Below, piece by piece: positions 1 through 8,875 of a DNA stretch of 64,000 bases. The notes beneath the pieces are model-generated. The model was not told the origin of the DNA, ran no database searches, and was given only the letters and a program-made list of their open reading frames with translations. Origin of the DNA: Janthinobacterium sp. GW458P (GTDB lineage: Bacteria; Pseudomonadota; Gammaproteobacteria; Burkholderiales; Burkholderiaceae_D); the NCBI RefSeq assembly GCF_002127585.1, contig NZ_NEGZ01000001.1:339773-403772 (forward strand), read 5' to 3'. The position numbers and the translations under genes are program-made. How positions within the stretch are numbered: the first letter of the stretch is position 1; every line of letters starts with the position of its first letter.

Positions 1-1
1 C

Positions 2-589
2 GGCCTGAAATCGCTGGAGCAAGCCTTGGACAAGCTGCACGGCACCGTCCAGGCCGAGATCCACTTCCAGCCCTTCGAGCTGAACGCCAATATGCCGCCC
101 GAGGGCGAGGATGTGAGCGAACACATCGCCCGCAAATACGGTTCCACCCCGGAACAGATGGCGCAATCGCGCGAAGCGATCCGCGCGCGCGGCGAGCAGC
201 TGGGCTTTACCTTTGCCATGGACAAGCGCAGCCGTATCTACAACACCTTCGATGCGCACCGTCTGCTGCACTGGGCCGGGCTGCAAGGACGCCAGAAGGC
301 ACTCAAGATGGCGCTGTTCGATGCCTACTTCACGCAGGGACAGAATCCGTCCTCGCACGAGGTGCTGCTGAAAGTCGCGGGCGACGCGGGCCTCGATACC
401 GTGCAAGCGGCCGAGGTGTTGGCGTCGAACGCCTATGCGGACGAGGTGCGCGCGCAGGAGCAGTTCTACCAGCAGAACGGCATCAATTCCGTACCCGCCG
501 TCATCATCAACGAGCGCCACCTGATTTCCGGCGGCCAGCCGCCCGAAGTGTTTGAACAAGCCTTGCGCCAGATCATCGCCGGCGACTGA
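2..589 (+). CDS. DsbA-family oxidoreductase, FrnE-like (5' end outside window)
   Basis: The reading frame is open from the first bases, so the N-terminus lies outside the window; about 195 residues are visible. The C-terminal part fits the FrnE/2-hydroxychromene-isomerase-like branch of the DsbA thioredoxin superfamily: a QPFELNANMPPEG segment, a helical insert (about residues 30–130), then SVPAVIINERHLISGG, which carries the cis-proline of the thioredoxin fold. Family members are cytoplasmic dithiol oxidoreductases. The catalytic CxxC would sit upstream and cannot be checked, so an isomerase relative is possible. A TTG at 26 is not needed as a start because the frame continues upstream. Confidence 0.85.
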   Translation, partial: GLKSLEQALDKLHGTVQAEIHFQPFELNANMPPEGEDVSEHIARKYGSTPEQMAQSREAIRARGEQLGFTFAMDKRSRIYNTFDAHRLLHWAGLQGRQKALKMALFDAYFTQGQNPSSHEVLLKVAGDAGLDTVQAAEVLASNAYADEVRAQEQFYQQNGINSVPAVIINERHLISGGQPPEVFEQALRQIIAGD

Positions 590-659
590 TCCGGGCGCCA
601 ATGGCGCGCGCCATGGCAGACTTTTTGCGCTACACTCGGCGCAGAAGGAGGATAGTCAA

Positions 660-950
660 ATGCCAACAGCCAGATGGAATGGCGCCGTCATCGCGCACGC
701 TGCCGACGATCAGGTGCAAGTCGTTGAAAACAATGTGTATTTTCCTTTGTCGGCAGTGACGCAGGCGTACCTGCGCCCTAGCAGCCACACCAGCATCTGC
801 CCCTGGAAGGGCACGGCCAGCTATTACGACCTTGTCGTCGATGGCCAGACGAACGCCAACGCGGCCTGGTATTACCCCCAGCCCCAGGACGCCGCCAGGC
901 AAATTGCCGGCCACGTCGCCTTCTGGCGCGGCGTCAGCGTCGAACGCTGA
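660..950 (+). CDS. DUF427 domain protein
   Basis: This is a 96-residue protein. The ATG at 660 follows an AGGAGG ribosome site at about 646–651, so the longer open frame from 552 is not used. The order WNG(A)VIA, then YFP, SSHTSICPWKGTASYY, then AAWYYPQP, is the signature of the small DUF427 fold, a beta-tent protein of unknown biochemical role often found next to redox genes. It lies 70 bases after the FrnE-like gene on the same strand and may share its transcript. No function is assigned. Confidence 0.88.
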   Translation: MPTARWNGAVIAHAADDQVQVVENNVYFPLSAVTQAYLRPSSHTSICPWKGTASYYDLVVDGQTNANAAWYYPQPQDAARQIAGHVAFWRGVSVER

Positions 951-994
951 CCCGACTCCCCTGATTTCCCCACCCTTCACACAGAAAGCAGACG

Positions 995-1954
995 ATGGAT
1001 CTACGCCTCGCCGTGTACCAGCTCGCCTCGGAGCATGCGCTCGACGCCCAACAAACCCGGCAGTTGCAGGACGTGGCCGGCTTCCAGCACGAACCGGCGC
1101 GCCTGGCCTACTGGCTGCCGCGCGGCGTGGCCGTGCTGGGCGCCGCCTTGCTGGGCATGGGCCTGATTTTCTGGGTGGCCGCCAACTGGGAAGAGCTGGG
1201 CCGCATGGGGCGTTTTGCCCTGTTGCAAGGCGTGCTGGCTGCCGCCTGCGTCGGGGCGTTTGCCGTGCCCAAGGCGCGCGTGCCCCTGCTGCTGCTGGCC
1301 CTGCTGGCCATCGGCGGCCTGTTTGCGTATTTCGGCCAGACCTACCAGACGGGCGCCGATCCATGGCAATTGTTCGCCCTGTGGGCCGTGCTGGCGTTGC
1401 CGCTGTGCCTGGTCGCGCGCAGCGACGTGCTGTGGACGCCGTGGATGCTGATCTTCGCGACGGGCGCCGCCCTGTGGATGCAGGCGCATGCGCAACACAG
1501 CTGGCGCATCGATTCGGCCGACCTGACCATTTTCGTCGGCGGCTGGCTGGCCGTGCTGCTCGCATGCGCGTTCGTGTCGCCGTTGCTGGCGCGCTGGACG
1601 GGCGCGGGCGTCTGGGCCTTGCGCCTGGGCCTGGTCCTGGCCACCATCCTCATCACGGGCACGGCCGTCACAGCCCTGTTCGGCAGCGAGGTCGGCTCGC
1701 CATATTGGGCGGGGCTGGCCTTGCTGGCTGTCGCCGCGACGATGCTGGCCACAAGTCAGTTCTTTGATGTGTTCGGCCTGAGCGCCGTGGCGCTGGGCGT
1801 CAACACCCTGCTGGTGGGCGGCCTGGCGCGTGCCCTGCTTAGCGGCGGTGGCGATGGTGTCGGCAAGCTGGTCATGCTGGGCCTGGCCGCCGCCGTGCTG
1901 CTGGCGCTGACCGTGCAAGGCATTTTGTGGCGCGCGCGCCAGGAGGCGGCATGA
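995..1954 (+). CDS. DUF2157 membrane protein
   Basis: This 319-residue protein has an N-terminal soluble helix pair (about 1–35) followed by roughly eight to nine hydrophobic segments to the end. The N-terminal arrangement and the GQTYQTGADPWQLFALW segment (about residues 113–129) are typical of DUF2157. DUF2157 proteins are inner-membrane proteins usually encoded beside DUF4401 and GDYXXLXY proteins, as here. The stop overlaps the next start by four bases (ATGA at 1951), so the two are probably translationally coupled. Molecular function is unknown. Confidence 0.88.
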   Translation: MDLRLAVYQLASEHALDAQQTRQLQDVAGFQHEPARLAYWLPRGVAVLGAALLGMGLIFWVAANWEELGRMGRFALLQGVLAAACVGAFAVPKARVPLLLLALLAIGGLFAYFGQTYQTGADPWQLFALWAVLALPLCLVARSDVLWTPWMLIFATGAALWMQAHAQHSWRIDSADLTIFVGGWLAVLLACAFVSPLLARWTGAGVWALRLGLVLATILITGTAVTALFGSEVGSPYWAGLALLAVAATMLATSQFFDVFGLSAVALGVNTLLVGGLARALLSGGGDGVGKLVMLGLAAAVLLALTVQGILWRARQEAA

Positions 1955-3612
1955 GCAATATCAACAGTCAACGGGCCGATGCGCTCGCCACCCTGATCGG
2001 CGACGCCACGCGCGCCGGCCTGTTGCCGGCTGGTACTAGCCGACCGCGACAGGACGTGCGGCCGTGGCCGCTGGTGCTGATGACGGCCTTCGGCGCCTGG
2101 CTGGCCGCCATCCCCCTGGTCGTGGCGCTGGGCGTGGGCCTGGAAAGCGTCGTGCGCCACGGCCCCGGCGCCTATGTCGTGGCCGCCATCGTGCTGGCGG
2201 CGGCCGTGCTGCTGATCCGCGCGCGCGGCGTGGTGCTGTTCGTCGAGCAGCTGGCCGTGCCCTGCCTGCTGGTGGGCGGCGCTTTGCTCGGCTATGCGCT
2301 GTTCCGCGATTATTCGGCACAGATGGCTTCATTGCTGCTGTGTGCGGCCTGCCTGCTGGTGGCCGCCGCCTTGCCGCGCGACTGGCTGCGCGTACTGCTG
2401 GGCGTGGTCGCCTGCGGCTTGCTGGCGCTGGGCATCGTCGACAGCGGGCGCGACTGGATTTTCGCGAACGACCCCACGCAGCTGTACCTGGCCTGGATGC
2501 TGGCCCTCGCATGCTGGCTGGCCGTCCACTGGCTGCAAAAGCAGGCGTTCAACGACGGCCGCGGCGCGCCCGTCGCCGCCTTCCTGGAGTCGCTGTCGAC
2601 GGGGTGGGTATTGGCCATCTTGCTGGGACTGGTCTTCTGGTCCGGCATGACCTTCATGCTGGGCGCTGCCTTGGGCGGCGGCTTCACGGGCGAAGTGGCG
2701 CGCGAAGTGGCCCGGCACCAGGCCGGCGCCTGGTATGCGCAAGCCTTGAACGGCGTGTCGCTCGTGCTGGCCACGGCGGCGGCCGCCTGGACGGGCTGGC
2801 GCTGGCCGGCGCTGCGCCAGCTGCCCGCCATCGGCGTGGGCCTGGTGCTGATCGTGCTGTCCTGGTTCATGCCGGCGCTGGGCCCCGTGCTGCTGATCCT
2901 CGGGTATTGTTTGACGAGCGGGCGCACGCGCGTGTCCGTGGCGGCCGCGCTGGCGGCGGCGTGGGTCATCGGCAGCTTTTATTACCAGCTGGCCTGGCCG
3001 CTGGCCAGCAAGGCGGCGCTGCTGGCCGTGGCCGGCGCGCTGCTGTGCGCGCTGTCGTGGCTGGCCACGCGCGGCGCCGTGCTGCACCTGGTGGAAAGCA
3101 CGCCGGCCGGCGTGGCGGTCGAACGCCGCTTCTTGCGCCTGGGCGTGCTGGGCGGCTTGCTGCTGGTGTTGCTCGTCGCCAATGGCGGCATCTGGCAGAA
3201 AGAGCAGCTGATCGCCAAGGGCGAGGCCATCTTCGTGGCGCTGGAGCCCGTCGACCCCCGTTCGCTGATGCAGGGCGATTACATGCGCCTCAATTTCGTC
3301 AACCTGGGTGTCCTGAGCACATTGGCCAGCGTGGAGCGGGCGCCGGGCCGGCCCCTCGTCGTGGCCAGGCGCGATGCACGGGGCGTGGCCGAACTGCTGC
3401 GCCCGTACACCAAAGAGGCGCTGGCGCCCGGCGAATTCCTGCTTGAGCTCACGCCGAAGGATGGCCGCTGGGTGCTGGTCAGCGATGCCTGGTTCTTCAA
3501 GGAGGGCGAGGCGGCGCGCTGGGAAAAGGCCCGTTACGGCGAATTCCGCGTCCTGCCCGATGGCCGCGCCTTGCTGGTGGGCATGCGTGGGGAAGATTTA
3601 CAGGCGCTGTAG
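1951..3612 (+). CDS. DUF4401 / GDYXXLXY fusion membrane protein
   Basis: This 553-residue protein starts at the ATG overlapping the previous stop; the upstream in-frame extension from 1927 is ignored. Residues about 30–390 form a multi-span membrane domain of DUF4401 type. After a last hydrophobic helix (about 400–420) comes a C-terminal extracytoplasmic domain with GDYMRLNF, the motif that names the GDYXXLXY family. In many bacteria these domains are separate genes next to DUF2157; here they are fused. A role in the cell envelope is inferred from topology only. Confidence 0.87.
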   Translation: MSNINSQRADALATLIGDATRAGLLPAGTSRPRQDVRPWPLVLMTAFGAWLAAIPLVVALGVGLESVVRHGPGAYVVAAIVLAAAVLLIRARGVVLFVEQLAVPCLLVGGALLGYALFRDYSAQMASLLLCAACLLVAAALPRDWLRVLLGVVACGLLALGIVDSGRDWIFANDPTQLYLAWMLALACWLAVHWLQKQAFNDGRGAPVAAFLESLSTGWVLAILLGLVFWSGMTFMLGAALGGGFTGEVAREVARHQAGAWYAQALNGVSLVLATAAAAWTGWRWPALRQLPAIGVGLVLIVLSWFMPALGPVLLILGYCLTSGRTRVSVAAALAAAWVIGSFYYQLAWPLASKAALLAVAGALLCALSWLATRGAVLHLVESTPAGVAVERRFLRLGVLGGLLLVLLVANGGIWQKEQLIAKGEAIFVALEPVDPRSLMQGDYMRLNFVNLGVLSTLASVERAPGRPLVVARRDARGVAELLRPYTKEALAPGEFLLELTPKDGRWVLVSDAWFFKEGEAARWEKARYGEFRVLPDGRALLVGMRGEDLQAL

Positions 3613-3715
3613 CCGCGTGATTGAACAAACCCAATGGCAGAATCCGGGGGGCGTACCCTGAGGGTAGGACCCCGGCCTTTGCTCTTGAGGTGGCCGCATC
3701 CTGTAAAATTGCCCG

Positions 3716-4960
3716 ATGGATAATATTACGCATTCGGTCATCGGCCTCGGGGTCGGCGAACTGGTACACCGCAGCCTGCCGCCCGAGCCGCAGCCCCCCG
3801 CCCAGCGCACCCGGCGCGCGCTGTTTCTGTTTACGGCCTGGTTCGCCAGCAATGCGCCGGACCTGGACCTGGTCCTCACGAAACTGCTGCCGCGCCCGTT
3901 CGGCTACATGCTGCACCACCGTGGCCACACGCATACATTGCTGCTGGCCTTGCCGCAGGCGCTGCTGTTGCTGGCCCTGTTGTGGCTGCTGTGGCCCGGC
4001 GCGCGCCGGCTGCTGAAAAGCAGCGTGCCTGCCCGCATCGGCCTGGCGGCCTGTCTGCTGCTGGGATTCTGCTTGCACATGGGCATGGATTTCCTCAATT
4101 CCTATGGCTTGCACCCGTTTTACCCGTTCAACAGCCGCTGGCTGTATGGCGACATGGTCTTCATCGTCGAGCCCATGTTCTGGGTGCTGCTGGGCGTGCC
4201 CGTGATCATGTCCTTGCGCTATGGCATCGTCAAAAGCGTGCTGCTGGCGGGATTGGCGGCGGCCCTGTGTTTCTTCACCTATAAGACCTATCTGGCGCCC
4301 GCCGCGCTGGCTGTCTTGCTGGGGCTGGGCGTGGTGCTGGCCGTGCTGCAAGGGCGGGCCGGCGAGCGGGGGCGGCGTCCGCTGCTGCTGGCCTTTGCGC
4401 TGGCCGCCAGCTTCATCGGCGCGCAGGGCGTCGCTTCGGCCATCGGCCGCAGCCGCATCGACGCGGCCGTGCAGCGGCTGGACCCCGGCACGCGCGTGTG
4501 GGACGTGGCGATGACGGCGTTTCCCAGCAATCCATTGTGCTGGATCTATGTGTCGCTCGACAGCAAGACGGACGTGTATACGCTGCGGCGCGGGACCCTG
4601 AGCCTGCTGCCCGGGGCGCTGGCGCCCGCCGCCTGCCCGGCCGGCCTGGCGGAAACCAGCAAGCAAGGCCGGCAACTGGCGCCCGGCATCGCCGTGTCGG
4701 CCCAGGCGGCGGGCAGCCTGGCCGCCTTGCGCGCCTTGCAGGAAGAGAATTGCTATGTCGACGCCTGGTTCCGCTTTGCCCGCATGCCCCGATTGAATGC
4801 GGACAAGCTGACGGACGTGCGTTTCAACCCCGGCATGTTGCCCAACTTTACGACCGTGGAACTGCAGCAATTCCGCAGCCGCCCGTGTCCCGCCTACGTG
4901 CCGGGCTGGGACCGCCCCCGCGCGGATATGCTGACGGTGCCGAAACAGGGCGAACGATAA
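3716..4960 (+). CDS. YdjM-like membrane-bound metal-dependent hydrolase (DUF457)
   Basis: This is a 414-residue protein. The N-terminus MDNITHSVIGL, then NAPDLDL (about 42–48) and HHRGHTHT (about 63–70), give the His/Asp cluster of the YdjM/LexA-regulated DUF457 family, predicted metal-dependent membrane hydrolases. Several transmembrane helices follow (about 80–240), then a soluble C-terminal domain of about 170 residues. The substrate is unknown. It stands alone, about 100 bases after the previous gene. Confidence 0.86.
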   Translation: MDNITHSVIGLGVGELVHRSLPPEPQPPAQRTRRALFLFTAWFASNAPDLDLVLTKLLPRPFGYMLHHRGHTHTLLLALPQALLLLALLWLLWPGARRLLKSSVPARIGLAACLLLGFCLHMGMDFLNSYGLHPFYPFNSRWLYGDMVFIVEPMFWVLLGVPVIMSLRYGIVKSVLLAGLAAALCFFTYKTYLAPAALAVLLGLGVVLAVLQGRAGERGRRPLLLAFALAASFIGAQGVASAIGRSRIDAAVQRLDPGTRVWDVAMTAFPSNPLCWIYVSLDSKTDVYTLRRGTLSLLPGALAPAACPAGLAETSKQGRQLAPGIAVSAQAAGSLAALRALQEENCYVDAWFRFARMPRLNADKLTDVRFNPGMLPNFTTVELQQFRSRPCPAYVPGWDRPRADMLTVPKQGER

Positions 4961-5092
4961 GGAGCATGTTGCCCTGTGGAAAAAAATCGCATGTACACTT
5001 ACTGCGCCGTGGCCGTGCATGCGACAATTGCCAATTCGGCATAGATGCTATCCTTGCCATTTTTAATACTTTGACGATTATTTAGGATACCC

Positions 5093-6844
5093 TTGGAAGA
5101 GCAGCACGCCTTACCGTATCTGCGAGAAACCCTGCTGTTTCTCGCCCTGGCCGGGATTTTTATTCCGTTATTGCAACGCCTGAAGGTCAACCAGGTGCTC
5201 GGCTTCCTGGCCGTGGGCGCCTTGTTCGGCCCGTTCGGCTTCGGCCTGTGGGCCGGCGAATTCACGTGGCTGACGTATTTCTCGTTCGTCCGCGCCGAGC
5301 AGGTCAGCGGCCTGGCCGAACTGGGCGTGATGTTTTTGATGTTCATGATCGGCCTGGAACTGTCGACGGAACGCCTGTGGGCGCTGCGGCGCTGGGTGTT
5401 TGGCGCGGGCGTGGGGCAGGTGGCCGTCAGCGCCTGCCTGATCGGCGCCGTCGCGTATTACTTCGGCCTGTCGCTGGAAGCGTCCATCGTGCTGGGCCTG
5501 GTGCTGTCGCTGTCGTCCACGGCCGTGGTGATGCAGCTGCTGACGGACCAGCGCTCGCTGCAGACCCCGGCCGGCCAGGCGGGCTTTTCCATTCTGATGT
5601 TCCAGGATCTGATGGTGGTGCCGCTGTTCATCCTGATCGATGTGTTTGCCAGCGGGCGCAGCGACGACCTGGCGTATCTGCTCAGTTTTGCGGCCGTGAA
5701 ATCGGCGGGCGCCATCCTGCTGATCTACCTGCTCGGACGCCGCGTGATCCGTCCGCTGTTCCAGTTTTTCGTCAAGAAACGCCAGCCCGACGTGTTCATG
5801 GCCTTGACCTTGCTCAGCACCCTGGGCATCGCGGGATTGACCTACCTGGCCGGCCTGTCGATGGCGCTGGGGGCCCTGCTGGCGGGCTTGCTGCTGGCGG
5901 AGACGGAATTTCGCCACGAAGTGGAAGTGACGATCGAGCCCTTCAAGGGTTTGCTGATGGGTTTGTTCTTCATGTCGGTGGGCATGCAGATCGACGTGCG
6001 CGAAATCCTCAAGTCGCCCGTGCTGATTCCGCTGGCCGTGCTGAGCCTGTTTGCGCTGAAAACCCTCGTCATCAGCGTAATTTTCCGCATCGGCGGCTTT
6101 CACTGGGGGCGCGCCGTGGAAACGGGCGTGCTGCTGGGGCAGGGCGGCGAATTTGCCTTCATCGTCGTCGCGTATGCGCTGGGCACAAAACTGATCGGCC
6201 CGCAGGTGGCGCAGTTCGTCATGCTGGTGGTGGGCCTGAGCCTGTTCGCCACGCCGGCGCTGGCGAAAGCGGCGCGCGCCTTCGGCAACTGGTGGGAAAA
6301 ACGCCACCACCATCAGCTGGCCGACCTGGCGCACGGCGCACCGCCGCCGCAGGGCAGCACCGTCATCATCGCCGGTTTCGGCCGCGTGGGGCAGTTGCTG
6401 GCCAAGGTGCTGACGGAACAGGATATCGCCTATGTGGCGATCGAGAATGATGCGCGCCTGGTGACGACCCTGCATCCGCGCGGCTTTCCCGTGTATTTCG
6501 GCGACGCGTCGCGCGCGGAACTGTTGCAAAAGGTCAATGCGGACCGGGCCGCGGCCGTCGTGCTGACCATGGACCACGCGGCGTCCGTCCTGCATGCCGT
6601 CAAATCGATCCGCCGCGAGTATCCGCTGCTGCCCGTGTATGCGCGCGCCCGCGACGAGGCGCACGCGGTGGCCCTGATACAGGCGGGCGCCACCCTGGTC
6701 GTGCCCGAGGCGCTGGAATCGGCGCTGCAGCTGACGGCCACCGTGCTGCACGAGGTGGGCCTGTCGGAAGCGCGCACGAGCGACATCGTGCAGGCCGAGC
6801 GCGACCGGCGTAATGCCGTCTTGCTGGCGAAGAAGCTGTCGTAA
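5093..6844 (+). CDS. Kef-type monovalent cation:proton antiporter (CPA2)
   Basis: This is a 583-residue protein. The TTG start is chosen because AGGA at 5084–5087 lies five bases upstream and the family N-terminus (a helix from residue 5) begins directly after it. Residues about 5–400 hold 12 or so membrane helices of the Na+/H+ exchanger fold. Residues from about 423 form a Rossmann RCK/TrkA-N domain beginning TVIIAGFGRVGQLLAK. This is the KefB/KefC architecture: potassium efflux coupled to proton entry, gated by nucleotide or glutathione adducts. No KefF/KefG-like subunit is adjacent, so glutathione control is unproven. Confidence 0.92.
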   Translation: MEEQHALPYLRETLLFLALAGIFIPLLQRLKVNQVLGFLAVGALFGPFGFGLWAGEFTWLTYFSFVRAEQVSGLAELGVMFLMFMIGLELSTERLWALRRWVFGAGVGQVAVSACLIGAVAYYFGLSLEASIVLGLVLSLSSTAVVMQLLTDQRSLQTPAGQAGFSILMFQDLMVVPLFILIDVFASGRSDDLAYLLSFAAVKSAGAILLIYLLGRRVIRPLFQFFVKKRQPDVFMALTLLSTLGIAGLTYLAGLSMALGALLAGLLLAETEFRHEVEVTIEPFKGLLMGLFFMSVGMQIDVREILKSPVLIPLAVLSLFALKTLVISVIFRIGGFHWGRAVETGVLLGQGGEFAFIVVAYALGTKLIGPQVAQFVMLVVGLSLFATPALAKAARAFGNWWEKRHHHQLADLAHGAPPPQGSTVIIAGFGRVGQLLAKVLTEQDIAYVAIENDARLVTTLHPRGFPVYFGDASRAELLQKVNADRAAAVVLTMDHAASVLHAVKSIRREYPLLPVYARARDEAHAVALIQAGATLVVPEALESALQLTATVLHEVGLSEARTSDIVQAERDRRNAVLLAKKLS

Positions 6845-6880
6845 TGCAAACTGTAGCGCAATCGTGCGTGTCGCCGTGCT

Positions 6881-6908
6881 TTGTCAATTATCTATACAAT
6901 AATAGTAT
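6881..6908 (+). promoter_or_regulatory. Candidate sigma-70 promoter of the ion channel gene
   Basis: TTGTCA (6881–6886) and TAGTAT (6903–6908) are separated by 16 bases in a locally AT-rich spacer, 18 bases before the channel start codon. If used, the leader would be very short. Consensus match only. Confidence 0.4.
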
Positions 6909-6925
6909 ATGAGCACACTACCCAC

Positions 6926-7834
6926 ATGAAGGCCGCGACGAAGAGCGGGGCGGCCCCGTTGACGCCGCAACAGATTGCCGCGCAGGAAACGCAACAGAAA
7001 TATGGCAAGCCCGAGCGGGGCTGGCGCGAAAAGATGTACACCGTCATCTTCGAGGCGGAGACGCGCACGGGCCGCGCCTTCGACCTGGCGCTGATCGCCG
7101 CCATCCTGATCAGCGTCACCGTGGTCGTGCTCAGCAGCGTCGCCTCGGTGGCCGAGCGCTACGGCGCCTGGCTGACGGCGCTCGAATGGTTTTTCACCAT
7201 CCTGTTTACCATCGAATATTTCGCCCGCCTGTCGTGCCTGCAGCACCCGGTGCGCTACGCCAAGAGTTTTTTCGGCATTATCGACTTGCTGGCCATCGTG
7301 CCGACCTACATCGGCTTGCTGTTGCCGGGCGCGCACGTGCTGATCGATGTGCGCATCCTGCGCCTGCTGCGCATGTTCCGTATCCTCAAGCTGACCTCCT
7401 ACGTGCATGAATACACGGTGCTGGGACGCGCTTTGCTGGCCAGCCGGCGCAAGATTCTCATTTTCTTGTCTTTCGTCATGATGGTGGTCTTTCTGCTTGG
7501 TACTGTGATGTATGTCGTGGAAGGACCGGAGAACGGCTTCAGCAGCATTCCCACGTCGATATACTGGGCCATCAGCACCATGACGACGGTGGGCTTTGGC
7601 GATATCACGCCAAAGACCGATTTCGGGCGCACGATCGCCTCGATGATGATGTTGCTGGGCTGGGGCATCCTGGCAGTGCCTACCGGCATTATCAGCGCCG
7701 AAATGACGGTACAACGCAGTTCCAAGCTCGTTACCACGCGAACCTGCCCTACGTGCCTGAAGGAAGGGCTCGATGACGACGCCAATTTCTGTAAGAACTG
7801 CGGCGTCAGGCTGCCGCCGCTGGCACTCGATTGA
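6926..7834 (+). CDS. Voltage-gated-type potassium channel with C-terminal zinc ribbon
   Basis: This 302-residue protein starts at ATG 6926; the longer frame from 6881 runs through the putative promoter. It has six membrane segments, an S4-like segment with repeated arginines (RILRLLRMFRILK, about residues 149–161) and the selectivity filter TVGFGD at 221–226, which indicates potassium selectivity. After S6 comes a short cytoplasmic tail with a CPTC (274–277) and CKNC (289–292) zinc ribbon. The tail is not part of the basic channel fold and may tether or sense something. The gene stands alone between the Kef antiporter and the lipid cluster. Confidence 0.9.
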   Translation: MKAATKSGAAPLTPQQIAAQETQQKYGKPERGWREKMYTVIFEAETRTGRAFDLALIAAILISVTVVVLSSVASVAERYGAWLTALEWFFTILFTIEYFARLSCLQHPVRYAKSFFGIIDLLAIVPTYIGLLLPGAHVLIDVRILRLLRMFRILKLTSYVHEYTVLGRALLASRRKILIFLSFVMMVVFLLGTVMYVVEGPENGFSSIPTSIYWAISTMTTVGFGDITPKTDFGRTIASMMMLLGWGILAVPTGIISAEMTVQRSSKLVTTRTCPTCLKEGLDDDANFCKNCGVRLPPLALD

Positions 7835-7884
7835 GCGTGTCCCATTAACCGCATTTTTTACATTTAACCTATATAAAGGCCAAC

Positions 7885-8865
7885 ATGATTCCAGTTCGCC
7901 TGATCGCGACGGGCAAAGCCGTGCCCTCGCATAGCGTGACGTCCGCCAGCCTGGACCTGAAACTGGGCCACCCGCCCGGCTATACCCAGCGCAAGAGCGG
8001 CGTGCTGTCGCGCTTTGTCGCCGCACCCGACGAGTCGCAAAGCCAGCTGGGCGCCGCCGCCCTGCGCGACGCGCTGAAGAACGCCAGCCTGCGCCCGGCC
8101 GATATCGACCTCCTGATCTGCGCCTGCGGCGTGCCCGAGCAAGCCTTGCCAAACACGGCCTGCTTCGTTGCCGAACATGCCGGCTTGCCGCCAGGCACGC
8201 AAAGTTTCGACGTCAACGCCAGCTGTCTCAGCTTCATGGCCGCGTTCCGCGTGGCCGCGTCGATGCTGGCGGGCGGCGCCTACCGGCGCATCGCCATCGT
8301 CTCGTCCGATCTCGCCTCGCGCGGGGTCGACTGGAGCGAGCCGGAAGCGTCGATGATCTTCGGCGACGGCGCCGCCGCCGTCATCGTCGAGCGGGGCGAT
8401 GGCAGCGCCGGCATCCGCGCCTACAAGATGGGCACGTATCCGGAAGGGCGCCGCTACTGCGAAATCCGCGGCGGCGGCACCGAGCGCAACCCGCGCAACG
8501 GCTGCGAGCCGGGCGACTATCTGTTCCGCATGGATGGCAAGGCCGTATTCCGCCTGGCTCTCAAGGTGATGCCGGATTTCCTTGAGGAATTAATGCAGGA
8601 ATCGGGCGCGGGGCTGGAAAAGGTCGACGTGGTCGTGCCGCACCAGGCCAGCCCGCTGGGTCTCGCGCATGCGGCGCGCATTCTCGACGTTCCCGATGCT
8701 AAAATCATCAAGATCTTTGAAAACCATGGCAACCAGGTGGCCGCGTCCCTGCCCACGGCCCTGCACGAGGCGGTAATGACGGGGCGCGCCGTGGCCGGCC
8801 AGCGTTTGCTGATGATGGGGACGGCTGCGGGCCTGACCATCGGCGGCATGATCGTCGATTTATGA
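7885..8865 (+). CDS. 3-oxoacyl-ACP synthase III-like (KAS III / thiolase fold)
   Basis: This 326-residue protein has the FabH-type catalytic triad in place: Cys114 in NASC, His253 in PHQAS and Asn280 in ENHGN. Family enzymes perform decarboxylative or head-to-head Claisen condensation of acyl thioesters. It is the first gene of a tightly packed seven-gene set with lipid-type enzymes, so a dedicated acyl-chain condensation is more likely than general fatty acid initiation. An OleA-like head-to-head condensation is an alternative the sequence alone cannot decide. About 50 bases of AT-rich spacer precede it and probably contain the operon promoter. Confidence 0.9.
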   Translation: MIPVRLIATGKAVPSHSVTSASLDLKLGHPPGYTQRKSGVLSRFVAAPDESQSQLGAAALRDALKNASLRPADIDLLICACGVPEQALPNTACFVAEHAGLPPGTQSFDVNASCLSFMAAFRVAASMLAGGAYRRIAIVSSDLASRGVDWSEPEASMIFGDGAAAVIVERGDGSAGIRAYKMGTYPEGRRYCEIRGGGTERNPRNGCEPGDYLFRMDGKAVFRLALKVMPDFLEELMQESGAGLEKVDVVVPHQASPLGLAHAARILDVPDAKIIKIFENHGNQVAASLPTALHEAVMTGRAVAGQRLLMMGTAAGLTIGGMIVDL

Positions 8866-8875
8866 GGGTGAAGTG

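Noticed and set aside
3497..5020. A 507-codon minus-strand frame over the YdjM-like gene
   Set aside because: Same reason: Gln/His/Arg-rich shadow, while the plus strand gives a clear family.
5168..6751. A 527-codon minus-strand frame over the Kef antiporter
   Set aside because: Low-complexity His/Gln/Arg-rich translation, typical of an antisense shadow of a membrane protein gene.
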